A stretch of DNA of 64,000 nucleotides from Polynucleobacter sp. MWH-UH19D. GTDB taxonomy: Bacteria > Pseudomonadota > Gammaproteobacteria > Burkholderiales > Burkholderiaceae. The translations under genes and the position numbers were made by a program. How positions within the stretch are numbered: the stretch's first letter is position 1; each line of letters opens with the position of its first letter. Under the pieces are notes generated by a model. The model was given only the letters and a program-made list of their open reading frames with translations, did not search any database and was not told the DNA's origin. This document shows, piece by piece, positions 7,932-17,809 of this stretch. The stretch lies in contig NZ_CP099571.1 of assembly GCF_040409795.1 (NCBI RefSeq), forward strand, positions 1,240,001-1,304,000, read 5' to 3'.

Positions 7932-9542
7932 TTATTTTTGCTCAAGCAAGAAATTCACCAACAAAGGCACAGGTCGTCCGGTTGATCCCTTCGCTGCCCC
8001 ACTCTTCCATGCGGTACCAGCAATATCCAAATGCGCCCATTTATATTTCTCTGTAAAGCGTGATAAAAAGCACGCCGCAGTGACACTGCCGGCGGGACGT
8101 CCGCCAATATTAGCAACATCCGCAAAGTTTGACTTCAACTGCTCATGATAGGCAGCGTCTAAAGGTAACCTCCAAACGGTATCCAAAGAGTCTTGGCCTG
8201 CCTTAGTGATGCCCTGCACTAATTCTTCATCGTCAGAGAATAAGCCGCTGTGTACATGCCCCAAGGCGATCACACATGCGCCAGTAAGGGTGGCAATATC
8301 AATTACTGCTTTGGGTTTGAAGCGCTCTACATAGGTCAACGCATCACACAATATTAATCGTCCTTCAGCATCGGTATTGAGAATTTCAATTGTCTGCCCT
8401 GACATGCTCTTCACAATATCTCCGGGCCGAGTTGCCTTGCCCGAAGGCATATTTTCACAAGTTGGTATAACGCCGATAACATTCTTTTTCAATTTCATTA
8501 GGCCAGTGGAGTACATCGTGCCGATCACTGAAGCTGCTCCGCACATGTCGTACTTCATCTCATCCATTGCTTCACCTGGTTTTAATGAAATCCCGCCAGT
8601 GTCAAATGTAATTCCTTTACCTACCAAAACGATTGGGGCTTCACCAGTCTTGCCGCCTTGATGACGCATCACAATAAATTGGGGCGGAGTTTCGGATCCC
8701 TGTGCAACCGACAAAAAAGATCCCATGCCAAGAGCCTGAATTTGTTTGAGACCAAGCACTTCTACCTTCAACCCCGCTTTTTTAGCCAAACCTAGCGCAG
8801 TTTTACCAAGGTAAGTTGGCGTACAAATATTAGGCGGAAGATTGCCCAAATCCTTGGCAAGATTCATACCCTCGACCATCGCGCTACCTTGGTCAACTGC
8901 AAGCTTTAAGTCTTTGGCGCACGCATCATTACCTGCAAATATCAGATGCTTGAAAGTATCGGGTTTATCTTTGGCCTTAAATTTCATAGCGGGCTGCCGC
9001 ACACCAAAACGATAAGCTTGATCGCCTGCATATTGAATTGTCAGGCGTACTTCTTGCGCAATTGCATTTTTAGACTTTGAATGCTTAAAGCTTGGAGCAA
9101 ACCAAATAGCATTCTCAATAGAGCTCCCGCTTAAGGCCTTTAATCCTGCGCGGGCAACCTTAGAGTAGGCATGCAGGCTAGTTTCAGAGGCCTGATGCAG
9201 ATCACCCAAACAAATTAGCAGCACTCGCTTTGCTTTCACAGCATTTGTAGCCCATGATTTATCAGCTCTTAATGTGCAAATAGATGCTTGTGCGCTACCT
9301 AAATCACCCAAAACATGGGCATGACTTACAGCTCCACTCAAAAATTGATCTAACTCAGCCAAAAGACCCGATTTTGTTTTTGCGGCCTTTGCTCCAGCAA
9401 TTCCATCCAAATCTGTTTTGGAGTAGGCCAAGACCAAACAATCCGTCGCCTGGGCCAACAGGGTTTTTAAGCCAGACTTGAGCGTTTTGAGATTGTGGAG
9501 GTCTGCTTGGGGGAAAATCTTGGTGCTAAATTGAATAGTCAT
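7932..9542 (-). CDS. pepA: Leucyl aminopeptidase (M17 family)
   Basis: A cytosolic, hexameric, two-metal enzyme that removes N-terminal residues from peptides. The 536 residues show an N-terminal macro-like domain and the M17 catalytic domain. The signature NTDAEGRL is near residue 391, preceded by the metal-binding block VGKGITFDTGGISLKPG and followed by DIATLTGACVIALG. In some bacteria PepA also binds DNA, but nothing here tests that. It shares its upstream region with the divergent lptF; the 160-nt gap presumably holds both promoters. Confidence 0.95.
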   Translation of the reverse strand: MTIQFSTKIFPQADLHNLKTLKSGLKTLLAQATDCLVLAYSKTDLDGIAGAKAAKTKSGLLAELDQFLSGAVSHAHVLGDLGSAQASICTLRADKSWATNAVKAKRVLLICLGDLHQASETSLHAYSKVARAGLKALSGSSIENAIWFAPSFKHSKSKNAIAQEVRLTIQYAGDQAYRFGVRQPAMKFKAKDKPDTFKHLIFAGNDACAKDLKLAVDQGSAMVEGMNLAKDLGNLPPNICTPTYLGKTALGLAKKAGLKVEVLGLKQIQALGMGSFLSVAQGSETPPQFIVMRHQGGKTGEAPIVLVGKGITFDTGGISLKPGEAMDEMKYDMCGAASVIGTMYSTGLMKLKKNVIGVIPTCENMPSGKATRPGDIVKSMSGQTIEILNTDAEGRLILCDALTYVERFKPKAVIDIATLTGACVIALGHVHSGLFSDDEELVQGITKAGQDSLDTVWRLPLDAAYHEQLKSNFADVANIGGRPAGSVTAACFLSRFTEKYKWAHLDIAGTAWKSGAAKGSTGRPVPLLVNFLLEQK

Positions 9543-9704
9543 GATTGATTGCGGTACTTTTAGGTCGATTCAGGGGCTAAAGATACAAATTTACGATGTT
9601 TATCCATTATCCTCCGACATGAGATTAACCTAATTTGTCTTTAGATACTCACAAGCAAAAAAACCCTCAGCACCTGAATTTAGCCCCAGATAAATAGACC
9701 ACCC

Positions 9705-10820
9705 ATGATCTTTAAAGATGCTCTGCGCCGCGAACTAAGCTTTACTACTGGCGGGGTCTTTTTGGTGCTGGTAACCATTATGGTGACCACCTTGGTGATC
9801 CGAATCTTGGGATACGCTGCAAATGGCACCGTCAATCCTGAGGATGCCATTGTCCTCATTGCATTAGCCACTTTAGGCTACCTGGCTGTTTTATTAACCG
9901 TCTCCCTATTTGTTGCCACCCTCATTGTTTTAGTGCGTTGGTATAAAGACTCAGAAATGATTGTCTGGTTTGCCAGTGGCTTGAGTATTAGCAATCTAAT
10001 TAAGCCAATTTTGCAATTTGCAACGCCGCTCATTATTGTGATTGCCCTTCTCGCTCTTTTTGTATGGCCATGGGCTAATCGAGAAACCACCCTCATTAGT
10101 CAACGCTTTCAACAGCGGGATGACGTCTCCATGGTGAGCGCAGGACAATTTAAAGAATCTGCCCGAGCACAACGCGTGTTTTTCATTGAAGAACTCGATG
10201 TCGATAAAAGTGAAGTGAAGAATATTTTCGTTGCGGACAATAAAAATGGACGGCTCAGTATTGCCGTCGCATCTACCGGGTTTATCCAAAACTCTGAAGG
10301 CGGTGAAAAATCGATTGTCCTTCGTAATGGACGCCGTTATGAGGGATATCCAACTGAACCCGATTTTCGTATTTTGGAGTTCGATAATTACATCACGAAG
10401 ATTCGCAGCAAGGAGGCACTTGCTCCTGCACCACGCGATAGAGAAAAAACCATTTCTGAATTATTTAACGATGGCAACCCCAATGCAATCAATGCGAATC
10501 GCGCAGAATTGCTATGGCGTATAGGTTTGCCACTAATGGCTTTAGGTTTGGTACTCATTGCCATTCCACTGGCTTATGTCAATCCACGCCTTGGCAACTA
10601 CACCGCTATGTTTTATGCAGTTCTGATTTATTTGATTTACAGCAACCTACTCAATCTCACGCAAAATTTTGTTGCCCAAGGAAAGTTCAGTGTATTTGTT
10701 GGCATCTGGCCAATTCACCTACTTGCCTTACTGATTGCGACAGTATTAATTCGTAATCGTATAAACCCATCTGTGAAATGGTGGCGTCGTCAATTACCAG
10801 CCGGCTTAGGTAAAAAATGA
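9705..10820 (+). CDS. lptF: Lipopolysaccharide export permease LptF
   Basis: One of two inner-membrane permease subunits of the LptB2FG ABC transporter that pulls lipopolysaccharide from the inner membrane toward the outer membrane. The 371 residues have three N-terminal membrane helices, a periplasmic beta-jellyroll region (about residues 120-250) and three C-terminal helices, as expected for YjgP/YjgQ. No good ribosome site is visible before the ATG. It overlaps lptG by 4 nt (ATGA). Confidence 0.93.
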   Translation: MIFKDALRRELSFTTGGVFLVLVTIMVTTLVIRILGYAANGTVNPEDAIVLIALATLGYLAVLLTVSLFVATLIVLVRWYKDSEMIVWFASGLSISNLIKPILQFATPLIIVIALLALFVWPWANRETTLISQRFQQRDDVSMVSAGQFKESARAQRVFFIEELDVDKSEVKNIFVADNKNGRLSIAVASTGFIQNSEGGEKSIVLRNGRRYEGYPTEPDFRILEFDNYITKIRSKEALAPAPRDREKTISELFNDGNPNAINANRAELLWRIGLPLMALGLVLIAIPLAYVNPRLGNYTAMFYAVLIYLIYSNLLNLTQNFVAQGKFSVFVGIWPIHLLALLIATVLIRNRINPSVKWWRRQLPAGLGKK

Positions 10821-11971
10821 AATTGCTCTTTCCATACATTTACGAACGCTATTTAGCTAAGCAAATTTATATTGCCTTTGGCTTTATTTTGTTTGCATTG
10901 GTAGCATTATTTCTATTTTTTGATATTTTGAGTGAACTGGGGTCTGTGCAAGGCGCCTATACCCTGCCACTAGCACTGCTGCACGTTTTATTGAAGGCTC
11001 CGGGTCGTATTTCTGAAATTATTCCGATCGCCTGTTTGATTGGCAGTATTTATGTATTTGCAATGATGGCTAGCCAATCAGAATTCACCATCCTGAGAAT
11101 TGCTGGGTTAGATATCAAACGTGGCTTGATTGCGCTTACCAAGATTTCTATACCGCTGGTTGTGCTGACACTCGTTATGAGCGAATGGGCTGGCCCTTAT
11201 GCTGATAACAAATCAGAACAAATTCGGATGAAAGCGCTGGGCGCCACTTATTCTTCACAATTTAAGACTGGTGTTTGGGTTAAAGATCGCCTGCGTGATG
11301 AAGATGGCAGCGGGCCTGTGCGCCCTGGAGTGCGTTACGTAAACGTAGGCAATGTTGATAAAGACAATGAAATTCGAAATATTCAAATGTATGAATTCAA
11401 CGATGCGTATAACCTTCTATCGATTCGCAGCGCACCCTCAGGCCACTTCGATGAGAGCGGCACCTGGGTCCTGAATGACGTTACTGAAACTCGGTTCAAA
11501 GAAATCAAGCAATCCGACCCACTCAATCCTGTATTCAGCGCACATACATTGAATCATCCAATCTTGACGCTAGAGTCCGAGGTCACGCCGCAAATCTTGA
11601 ATGTCCTTTTAATTAGCCCTGAAAAAATGTCGATTGTGAGTTTGGGTCGATTCATTTCGCACCTTCAGGAAAACAAGCAAGATGCAAAACGCCACGCAAT
11701 TGCATTCTGGAAAAAAGTAATCTACCCGCTTACGATTTTCGTCATGCTTGCACTTGCCCTTCCCTTTGCCTACCTAAAAGTACGCGCAGGTAGTGTGGGC
11801 ATCAAAGTGTTTGGCGGCATCATGCTGGGTATGAGCTTTCAACTGTTTAATTCGCTGTTCTCTAATGTAGGGCTGCTGAGTGCATGGCCGGCATTTTTGA
11901 CTGCTTTAATTCCCCCGATGTTCTATTTCTTCTTAGCCCTCGTAGCGCTGAGATGGGTCTCTAAAGCCTAA
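10817..11971 (+). CDS. lptG: Lipopolysaccharide export permease LptG
   Basis: Partner of LptF in the LptB2FG transporter. The 384 residues start YIYERYLAKQIYIAFGFILF, the typical LptG opening, and have the same layout of three helices, a periplasmic jellyroll and three helices. Segments such as SQSEFTILRIAGLDIKR in the cytoplasmic coupling loop and the closing MFYFFLALVALRWV fit the family. Translationally coupled to lptF. The ATPase LptB is not in this window. Confidence 0.93.
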   Translation: MKLLFPYIYERYLAKQIYIAFGFILFALVALFLFFDILSELGSVQGAYTLPLALLHVLLKAPGRISEIIPIACLIGSIYVFAMMASQSEFTILRIAGLDIKRGLIALTKISIPLVVLTLVMSEWAGPYADNKSEQIRMKALGATYSSQFKTGVWVKDRLRDEDGSGPVRPGVRYVNVGNVDKDNEIRNIQMYEFNDAYNLLSIRSAPSGHFDESGTWVLNDVTETRFKEIKQSDPLNPVFSAHTLNHPILTLESEVTPQILNVLLISPEKMSIVSLGRFISHLQENKQDAKRHAIAFWKKVIYPLTIFVMLALALPFAYLKVRAGSVGIKVFGGIMLGMSFQLFNSLFSNVGLLSAWPAFLTALIPPMFYFFLALVALRWVSKA

Positions 11972-12036
11972 TATCTAAAATTCATATAGAATTTGCTTCC
12001 TATATCTTTGTGGATATATAGATTGGAGCTGTCCAT

Positions 12037-12978
12037 ATGAATTTGCATCAATTCCGCTTTGTCCGTGAAGCCGTTCGTCAGAACTTTAATTTGACCGCTG
12101 CGGCTAAAGCCCTCTTCACTTCACAGCCTGGCGTCTCAAAAGCGATTATTGAACTTGAGGATGAGCTGGGCGTAGAAATTTTCCGCAGGCATGGCAAACG
12201 CATTCGCTCACTTACCGAACCAGGCAAACGCATTCTGGTTTCCATCGAACGCATTCTGGACGAAGTGGAGACGCTAAAACGCGTAGGTAAAGATTTTGCG
12301 AGCCAAGATCAAGGTAACTTCGTTATTGCGACTACGCACACGCAAGCTCGCTACGCACTACCAAAAGTCCTAACGGAGTTTACTAAGCGCTTTCCCAAGG
12401 TACGCGTCAGCATTCAACAGGGTAGCCCTGGTCAAATTGCTGAGCTACTCATTCATGATCGTGCAGATATCGCTATTGCAACTGAGGGCATTGCGAATAC
12501 ACCTGGGGTTTTAGCTTTGCCAGGATACCAATGGCAGCATGTGGTCATGGTGCCACTTAGTCATCCCCTGTTAAATCAAGCGACTGTTACTCTAGAAGAA
12601 ATCGCAAAGTATCCAATCATTACTTATGACAAGGCATTTGCTGGACGCAGCAAAATTGACGCGGCTTTTGCGCAACGCGGCATTGCACCCGACATTATTT
12701 TGGAAGCGATTGATGCTGACGTTATCAAAACTTATGTTGAAGCTGGCATGGGGATTGGCATTGTTGCAGGACATGCATATGACTCAGATAGAGACCGCAA
12801 TCTCAAAGTAATCACTGTGGGTCATTTATTTGGAAATAATGTTTCGCATATTGGCGTAAAGCAAGGCGCCTATTTACGCTCATTTGTATACACCTTTATC
12901 GAACTCTTCTCTCCAACGCTCACCAAAAAAATCGTTGAGCAAGCCATGAACGAGAAAGCGGAGACGTACGAAATCTAG
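12037..12978 (+). CDS. cysB: CysB-type LysR transcriptional regulator
   Basis: A 313-residue LysR-type regulator. The winged HTH lies at residues 1-60 (MNLHQFRFVREAVRQNFNLT, then SQPGVSKAIIELEDELGVEIF), followed by a two-lobed effector domain. It matches the CysB/Cbl branch, which activates sulfate-assimilation genes in response to N-acetylserine; NFNLTAAAKALFTSQPGVSK is typical of that branch. No cys target genes are nearby. A GGAG ribosome site precedes the ATG, and an imperfect inverted repeat (CTATATC / GATATATAG near 12000-12021) just upstream might be an autoregulatory site. Confidence 0.85.
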   Translation: MNLHQFRFVREAVRQNFNLTAAAKALFTSQPGVSKAIIELEDELGVEIFRRHGKRIRSLTEPGKRILVSIERILDEVETLKRVGKDFASQDQGNFVIATTHTQARYALPKVLTEFTKRFPKVRVSIQQGSPGQIAELLIHDRADIAIATEGIANTPGVLALPGYQWQHVVMVPLSHPLLNQATVTLEEIAKYPIITYDKAFAGRSKIDAAFAQRGIAPDIILEAIDADVIKTYVEAGMGIGIVAGHAYDSDRDRNLKVITVGHLFGNNVSHIGVKQGAYLRSFVYTFIELFSPTLTKKIVEQAMNEKAETYEI

Positions 12979-13002
12979 AGGAGTTGAACTAGGTTCAATA
13001 GT

Positions 13003-13087
13003 TGGTGCCTCGGGGCGGACTCGAACCGCCACGCCTTGCGGCACCGGATTTTGAGTCCGGCACGTCTACCAATTCCATCACCGAGGC
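13003..13087 (-). tRNA. tRNA-Leu (anticodon CAA)
   Basis: The leftward strand folds as a long-variable-arm tRNA: acceptor GCCTCGG pairs with CCGAGGC, followed by encoded ACCA. The D-arm contains TGGTAGAC. The anticodon stem CCGGA/TCCGG has loop CTCAAAA (anticodon CAA, reads UUG), the variable arm is TGCCGCAAGGCGTG, and the T-arm is GGTTCGAGTCC. The open frame across it on the plus strand (GGLEPP) is the usual artefact of tRNA antisense translation. Confidence 0.95.
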
Positions 13088-13239
13088 AGGTGTTTGCAGT
13101 GGAAATTCTGCTTTATTAGCCAAATTGCTAGTGCTAAGACATGAGAGTGTAACAAAAATTGTCTCTCTGCCCCCTATCTCATATTCAGAAGACCTTAAAA
13201 TAGTCTCTTATAGCCAAATAATGTAAAGGACTCACCCGT

Positions 13240-13959
13240 ATGGCCGGCCATTCGAAATGGGCCAATATTCAGCACCGCAAAGGACGTCAAGACGAAAAAC
13301 GCGGCAAGATTTGGACCAAGCTCATCAAGGAAATTACCGTAGCTGCCAAGCTGGGTGGTGGCGATATTTCCGCCAACCCACGTTTACGTCTAGCCATTGA
13401 TAAGGCAAAAGATGCGAACATGCCTAATGACAATGTGCAAAGAGCGATTGCTCGCGGCACTGGCTCATTGGAAGGCGTCAATTACGAAGAAATTCGCTAT
13501 GAGGGTTACGGCATTAACGGAGCAGCAGTAATCGTTGATTGCTTAACTGATAACCGCACTCGCACCGTCGCAGAAGTCCGTCATGCCTTTAATAAGAATG
13601 GGGGCAACATGGGCACCGAAGGTTCGGTTGCTTTCTTATTTAAACATTGCGGTCAAATGTTATTCGCCCCTGGGGCTAATGAAGACCAACTGATGGAAGT
13701 GGCGTTGGATGCTGGCGCTGATGATGTGATTGCCCATGAGGATGGATCTTTTGAGGTGCTTACACCTGTGCCAGATTTTCCGAAAGTACAAGATGCAATT
13801 GTCAAGGCAGGATTAAAGGCTGAGCTAGCTACGGTTGCCATGCGCCCCGAAACAGAGATCGCGCTCGAAGGAGAGCAAGCAGAAAGCATGCAAAAGTTAC
13901 TAGATGCTCTTGAAAACCTAGATGACGTACAAGAAGTGTTTACGAACGCCGCTCTATAA
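13240..13959 (+). CDS. yebC: YebC/PmpR-family protein (TACO1 type)
   Basis: The 239 residues open [20 protein letters not shown], the hallmark of the YebC/TACO1 family, and carry [15 protein letters not shown] near residue 70 and the long [20 protein letters not shown] block. Family members were described as DNA-binding regulators (PmpR) and more recently as ribosome-associated factors that ease translation of difficult sequences such as proline stretches; the sequence does not decide which applies. A short AAAGGA site precedes the ATG. It is followed by purD after 28 nt. Confidence 0.93.
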   Translation: MAGHSKWANIQHRKGRQDEKRGKIWTKLIKEITVAAKLGGGDISANPRLRLAIDKAKDANMPNDNVQRAIARGTGSLEGVNYEEIRYEGYGINGAAVIVDCLTDNRTRTVAEVRHAFNKNGGNMGTEGSVAFLFKHCGQMLFAPGANEDQLMEVALDAGADDVIAHEDGSFEVLTPVPDFPKVQDAIVKAGLKAELATVAMRPETEIALEGEQAESMQKLLDALENLDDVQEVFTNAAL

Positions 13960-13987
13960 CTCTATTTATTCTTTTTAATTTGCCATT

Positions 13988-15265
13988 ATGAAAATTCTTC
14001 TCGTTGGATCTGGTGGACGTGAACACGCATTAGCCTGGAAGCTAGCCCAATCACCGCAAGTACAAACTGTTTACGTGGCACCAGGCAATGGTGGCACTGC
14101 CACTGCAAAGCAAAGCGCAGCTGGCATTGAAAATCTTCCAATTACAGATCTTCAAGAATTGGCTGACTTTGCTAAACGTGAAAGCATTCATCTCACTGTA
14201 GTTGGTCCTGAGGCGCCTTTAGCAGCGGGCATCGTAGATGTATTCCGCAATAATGGTTTACGCATTTTTGGCCCAACGCAATTAGCTGCCCAACTGGAAT
14301 CTTCTAAGGACTTTTCTAAAGCCTTCATGAAACGTCACGGCATTCCAACCGCCGATTACCAAACATTCTCTAACGCATTAGAGGCGCATGCTTATATCGA
14401 TGCTAAAGGTGCACCGATCGTGATTAAGGCTGATGGTCTTGCAGCAGGCAAAGGCGTAGTTGTTGCAATGAGCCTTGAAGAGGCGCATGCCGCAGTCGAC
14501 ATGATGTTGGCAGATAACAAATTGGGTAATGCAGGCGCACGGGTCGTGATTGAAGAATTCTTAACGGGCGAAGAAGCCAGCTTCATTGTTCTAGTCGATG
14601 GAAAAAATGTTCTAGCGCTAGCTACTAGTCAAGATCACAAACGTTTATTGGATGCTGACCAAGGCCCCAATACTGGCGGTATGGGTGCCTACTCTCCTGC
14701 CCCCGTCGTCACCCCCGAAATTCATGCGCGAGCTTTGCGCGAAGTCATCATGCCAACTGTGAAAGGCATGGAGGCTGATGGTCTACCGTACACAGGGTTT
14801 CTGTATGCGGGACTGATGATCACGCCTGATGGAAACATTAAGACTCTCGAGTTCAATTGCCGCATGGGCGATCCAGAAACACAACCGATTATGACTCGCC
14901 TGCGTAGTGATCTAGTAGATGCTCTTGATCATGCTGTAGATGGCAAGTTAAATGAAGTGGAGCTCGAATGGGATCGTCGTACTGCGCTCGGCGTTGTGCT
15001 TGCTGCCCATAACTATCCAGACACCCCGCGAAGTGGTGATGTCATCACTGGTATACCGACTGATACAGACGATCAAATTACCTTTCATGCGGGTACTAAA
15101 TTACAAGATGGCAAAGTCATCACCTCTGGTGGACGAGTTCTCTGCGTTGTTGGTCTAGCAGATACCGTGAAAGGCGCGCAACAGAAAGCTTATGAAGCCA
15201 TTAGCAAAATCCAGTTTGACGGCATGCAATTTCGCAAAGATATTGGCTACCGCGCAATTAAATAA
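13988..15265 (+). CDS. purD: Phosphoribosylamine-glycine ligase
   Basis: Second step of purine synthesis: joins glycine to 5-phosphoribosylamine using ATP. The 425 residues open with the family motif MKILLVGSGGREHALAWKL. An ATP-grasp fold follows, with IVIKADGLAAGKGVVVA near residues 139-155 and the metal-binding FNCRMGDPETQ near 289-299. The order yebC-purD-hemF-nadD-rsfS-rlmH-maf-rng is a compact rightward block suggestive of long co-transcripts. Confidence 0.96.
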   Translation: MKILLVGSGGREHALAWKLAQSPQVQTVYVAPGNGGTATAKQSAAGIENLPITDLQELADFAKRESIHLTVVGPEAPLAAGIVDVFRNNGLRIFGPTQLAAQLESSKDFSKAFMKRHGIPTADYQTFSNALEAHAYIDAKGAPIVIKADGLAAGKGVVVAMSLEEAHAAVDMMLADNKLGNAGARVVIEEFLTGEEASFIVLVDGKNVLALATSQDHKRLLDADQGPNTGGMGAYSPAPVVTPEIHARALREVIMPTVKGMEADGLPYTGFLYAGLMITPDGNIKTLEFNCRMGDPETQPIMTRLRSDLVDALDHAVDGKLNEVELEWDRRTALGVVLAAHNYPDTPRSGDVITGIPTDTDDQITFHAGTKLQDGKVITSGGRVLCVVGLADTVKGAQQKAYEAISKIQFDGMQFRKDIGYRAIK

Positions 15266-15289
15266 GAACCTTAAATAAAGATACGATCT

Positions 15290-16222
15290 TTGCCAGCAGA
15301 ACAAAACCAAATTGATATCGCCGCCTTAAAGAATTATTTCTTAGGCCTGCAAGAGCGCATTACTAGCGCTATGAGTGCGTTAGATGGGAAAGCATTCATC
15401 TCGGATGAATGGCACAAGCCTGAAGATAGCAAGCTCAAAGGATATGGTCGCACCTGTATTTTGGATGGCGGCAATATTCTAGAAAAAGGCGGGGTTGGTT
15501 TCTCCCATGTACGCGGCGATCAAATGCCTCCCTCAGCATCACATCATCGACCTGAGGTAGCAGGTCGTAGTTTTGAGGCGATGGGAGTCTCTTTAGTTTT
15601 TCATCCGAACAATCCCAAGGTGCCCACTACGCATATGAATGTGCGTTGCTTTATTGCTCAAGCACCTGAAAAAGAACCGGTATGGTGGTTTGGTGGTGGC
15701 TTTGACTTAACACCCTACTATGGTGTTGATGAAGATTGCAGACACTTTCACCAAACTGCGAAGGATGCGCTCGATCCTTTTGGCGCAGAGCTATACCCCC
15801 GCTTTAAGAAATGGTGCGATGAGTACTTTTACTTAAAGCACCGTGAAGAGCCTCGCGGTATAGGTGGCGTATTTTTTGACGACTTTAATGAATTAGACTT
15901 TGAGAAAAGCTTTGCTATGACTCGTGCTGTTGGTGATGCCTTCATTAACGCTTATCTGCCGATTGTTGAGAGGCGTTACAAAGATCCCTTCACTGCCGAA
16001 GAAAAATCATTTCAAGAATATCGTCGCGGTCGGTATGTGGAATACAACCTCATCTTTGATCGAGGCACGATCTTTGGCTTGCATTCTGGTGGACGCACTG
16101 AGTCAATCCTCATGTCGATGCCTCCAGTAGTCCAATGGCGTTACAACTGGCATCCAGAGCCAGGCACACCCGAAGCTAAGCTCTATGACCACTACCTCAA
16201 ACCGCGTAATTGGTTAGCTTGA
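15290..16222 (+). CDS. hemF: Oxygen-dependent coproporphyrinogen III oxidase
   Basis: Makes protoporphyrinogen IX from coproporphyrinogen III with O2, in the heme pathway; its presence fits an oxygen-respiring organism. The 310 residues show the family landmarks [15 protein letters not shown] near residue 63, [33 protein letters not shown] near 140 and the C-terminal [18 protein letters not shown]. The start used is TTG at 15290; the first ATG (15371) would remove 27 conserved residues. The ribosome site is weak. The stop overlaps the nadD start. Confidence 0.95.
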   Translation: MPAEQNQIDIAALKNYFLGLQERITSAMSALDGKAFISDEWHKPEDSKLKGYGRTCILDGGNILEKGGVGFSHVRGDQMPPSASHHRPEVAGRSFEAMGVSLVFHPNNPKVPTTHMNVRCFIAQAPEKEPVWWFGGGFDLTPYYGVDEDCRHFHQTAKDALDPFGAELYPRFKKWCDEYFYLKHREEPRGIGGVFFDDFNELDFEKSFAMTRAVGDAFINAYLPIVERRYKDPFTAEEKSFQEYRRGRYVEYNLIFDRGTIFGLHSGGRTESILMSMPPVVQWRYNWHPEPGTPEAKLYDHYLKPRNWLA

Positions 16223-16920
16223 GTACTACAGAATCCAGCTCTCGCAAACGCATTGGTATATTGGGTGGCACCTTTGATCCACCCCATGTAGGTCATTTAA
16301 AGCTCGCCAGTCACTTTGCAAAACTGCTGCATCTTGATACTCTGTTATTTGTTCCGAGCGGTGAACCTTGGCAAAAAGGAAGTGGCATAACCCCTGCTGA
16401 AACTCGCTATCAATTAACTGAAGCGGCTGGCATCGATTTAGCGAGAGCATTTCTCTATCTCAAGATTCCGACTCAGATTGGAATTGATCGCCTTGAAATC
16501 GATCGTGCAGGACCAAGCTACGCAATTGATACTGTTAAGGCATTACGAGAGCGATTTGGCGATGAAGCCAGCCTTATTTGGTTAATGGGTGCAGATTCAC
16601 TGAATGCACTCCCAAGCTGGAACTCCTGGAAAGAGTTGCTCAATTACGTGAATTTTGCTGTGGCAAGTAGACCCCATCATGATCTTGAGGCAAATAGAAG
16701 TACTGAAGTAAAAGACTTGCTCCTCAAGCATCAAACTATGGATGCAAGCTCTCTTGAAAACCAAGCATTCGGCCTTATCTATGTAGATAAGACACTTGCA
16801 GTCGATCTTTCTTCAACAAACCTGAGAAAACAGCTAAAAACGGCGCGCAACTCGATTGAGACCGAAGCCATTCCTTCTCATTCCCTCAGCCTCATTCACA
16901 ATCTGGGCTTGTATCAATAA
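16219..16920 (+). CDS. nadD: Nicotinate-nucleotide adenylyltransferase
   Basis: Forms nicotinate adenine dinucleotide from nicotinate mononucleotide and ATP in NAD synthesis. [15 protein letters not shown] near residue 10 contains the nucleotidyltransferase HxGH motif (HVGH), and the C-terminal [11 protein letters not shown] is the ISSTxxR signature. The start is uncertain: TTG at 16219 overlaps the hemF stop (TTGA), while an in-frame TTG at 16210 would add three residues. Neither has a strong ribosome site, so coupling to hemF translation is likely. Confidence 0.92.
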   Translation: MSTTESSSRKRIGILGGTFDPPHVGHLKLASHFAKLLHLDTLLFVPSGEPWQKGSGITPAETRYQLTEAAGIDLARAFLYLKIPTQIGIDRLEIDRAGPSYAIDTVKALRERFGDEASLIWLMGADSLNALPSWNSWKELLNYVNFAVASRPHHDLEANRSTEVKDLLLKHQTMDASSLENQAFGLIYVDKTLAVDLSSTNLRKQLKTARNSIETEAIPSHSLSLIHNLGLYQ

Positions 16921-16960
16921 TCAGGCTTAGACCACACACAACAGTAGAATAGTTAACGAT

Positions 16961-17347
16961 ATGGACTTGAAAAAATTACAACGCGTCATCATTGATGCCT
17001 TAGAAGATGTAAAGGCGCAAGATATTCGCGTATACGACACTACCAAATTAAGCGAACTGTTTGATCGCGTCATTATTGCAACCGGCTCAAGCAATCGCCA
17101 AACAAGATCTTTAGCAATGTCCGTCAAAGAAGAGGTAAATGCCAAAGGCGGTGAGGTTATCTCAATTGAAGGATTAGAAACTGGTGAATGGGTGTTGGTG
17201 GATTGTGGCGATATCGTCGTGCATATTTTGCAACCGATGTTGCGCTCCTACTATCAGCTCGAAGGTATGTGGGGTGCCAAGCCCGTGCGCGTTAAATTAG
17301 CTGGCGACAAAGGTCTTGTTAAAGCAAGCGAGCCTGACGAAGAGTAA
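16961..17347 (+). CDS. rsfS: Ribosomal silencing factor RsfS
   Basis: Binds protein L14 of the large subunit and blocks subunit joining when nutrients are scarce. The 128 residues contain the Iojap/RsfS core: AQDIRVYDTTKLSELFDRVI near residue 20, IATGSSNRQTRSLAM, and GDIVVHILQPMLRSYYQLEGMW near 84-105. nadD-rsfS-rlmH is one of the most conserved gene orders in proteobacteria. Confidence 0.95.
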   Translation: MDLKKLQRVIIDALEDVKAQDIRVYDTTKLSELFDRVIIATGSSNRQTRSLAMSVKEEVNAKGGEVISIEGLETGEWVLVDCGDIVVHILQPMLRSYYQLEGMWGAKPVRVKLAGDKGLVKASEPDEE

Positions 17348-17361
17348 TTTACGTCCTGCCA

Positions 17362-17805
17362 ATGCGTTTAACCATTGTTTCCGTTGGCCACAAAATGCCA
17401 GATTGGGTTGCCACTGCAACCCAAGATTACATCAAGCGCATGCCCACTGATTGCAGCATTGACATCAAAGAAATCAAACCGGATCTGACCCCCGTAAAAG
17501 AGGCGGTAAAAATTCTGGCGGCGATACCAAAGGGTTCACGCGTCATTGCTTTAGATGAGCGCGGCAAAGATCAAACTACACAAAACCTAGCTACCGAATT
17601 AGCCAATTGGCGCCAAGAGGGCTTTGACATCACTTTCTTGATTGGTGGTGCTGATGGACTTGATGCTGAACTCAAAAAGAATACGCAAGCTATGTGGAGA
17701 CTCTCTAGCCTCACAATGCCACATGCAATGGCGAGAGTCTTACTCGTAGAGCAGCTCTACCGAGCATGGACCATTCTGCAGGGCCACCCCTATCATCGCG
17801 AGTAA
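17362..17805 (+). CDS. rlmH: 23S rRNA pseudouridine-1915 N3-methyltransferase RlmH
   Basis: A small SPOUT methyltransferase that modifies helix 69 of 23S rRNA in the assembled ribosome. The 147 residues contain ALDERGKDQTTQ near residue 73, the SAM-binding trefoil knot segment TFLIGGADGLD near 92-102, LSSLTMPHAMARVLLVEQLY, and the C-terminal GHPYHRE that contacts the target. Length and ends are normal. Confidence 0.96.
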   Translation: MRLTIVSVGHKMPDWVATATQDYIKRMPTDCSIDIKEIKPDLTPVKEAVKILAAIPKGSRVIALDERGKDQTTQNLATELANWRQEGFDITFLIGGADGLDAELKKNTQAMWRLSSLTMPHAMARVLLVEQLYRAWTILQGHPYHRE

Positions 17806-17809
17806 ACTC

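Noticed and set aside
13002..13226. Open frame on the plus strand starting VPRGGLEPPRL
   Set aside because: It is the antisense of tRNA-Leu at 13003-13087, a well-known spurious translation; the rest has no coding signs.
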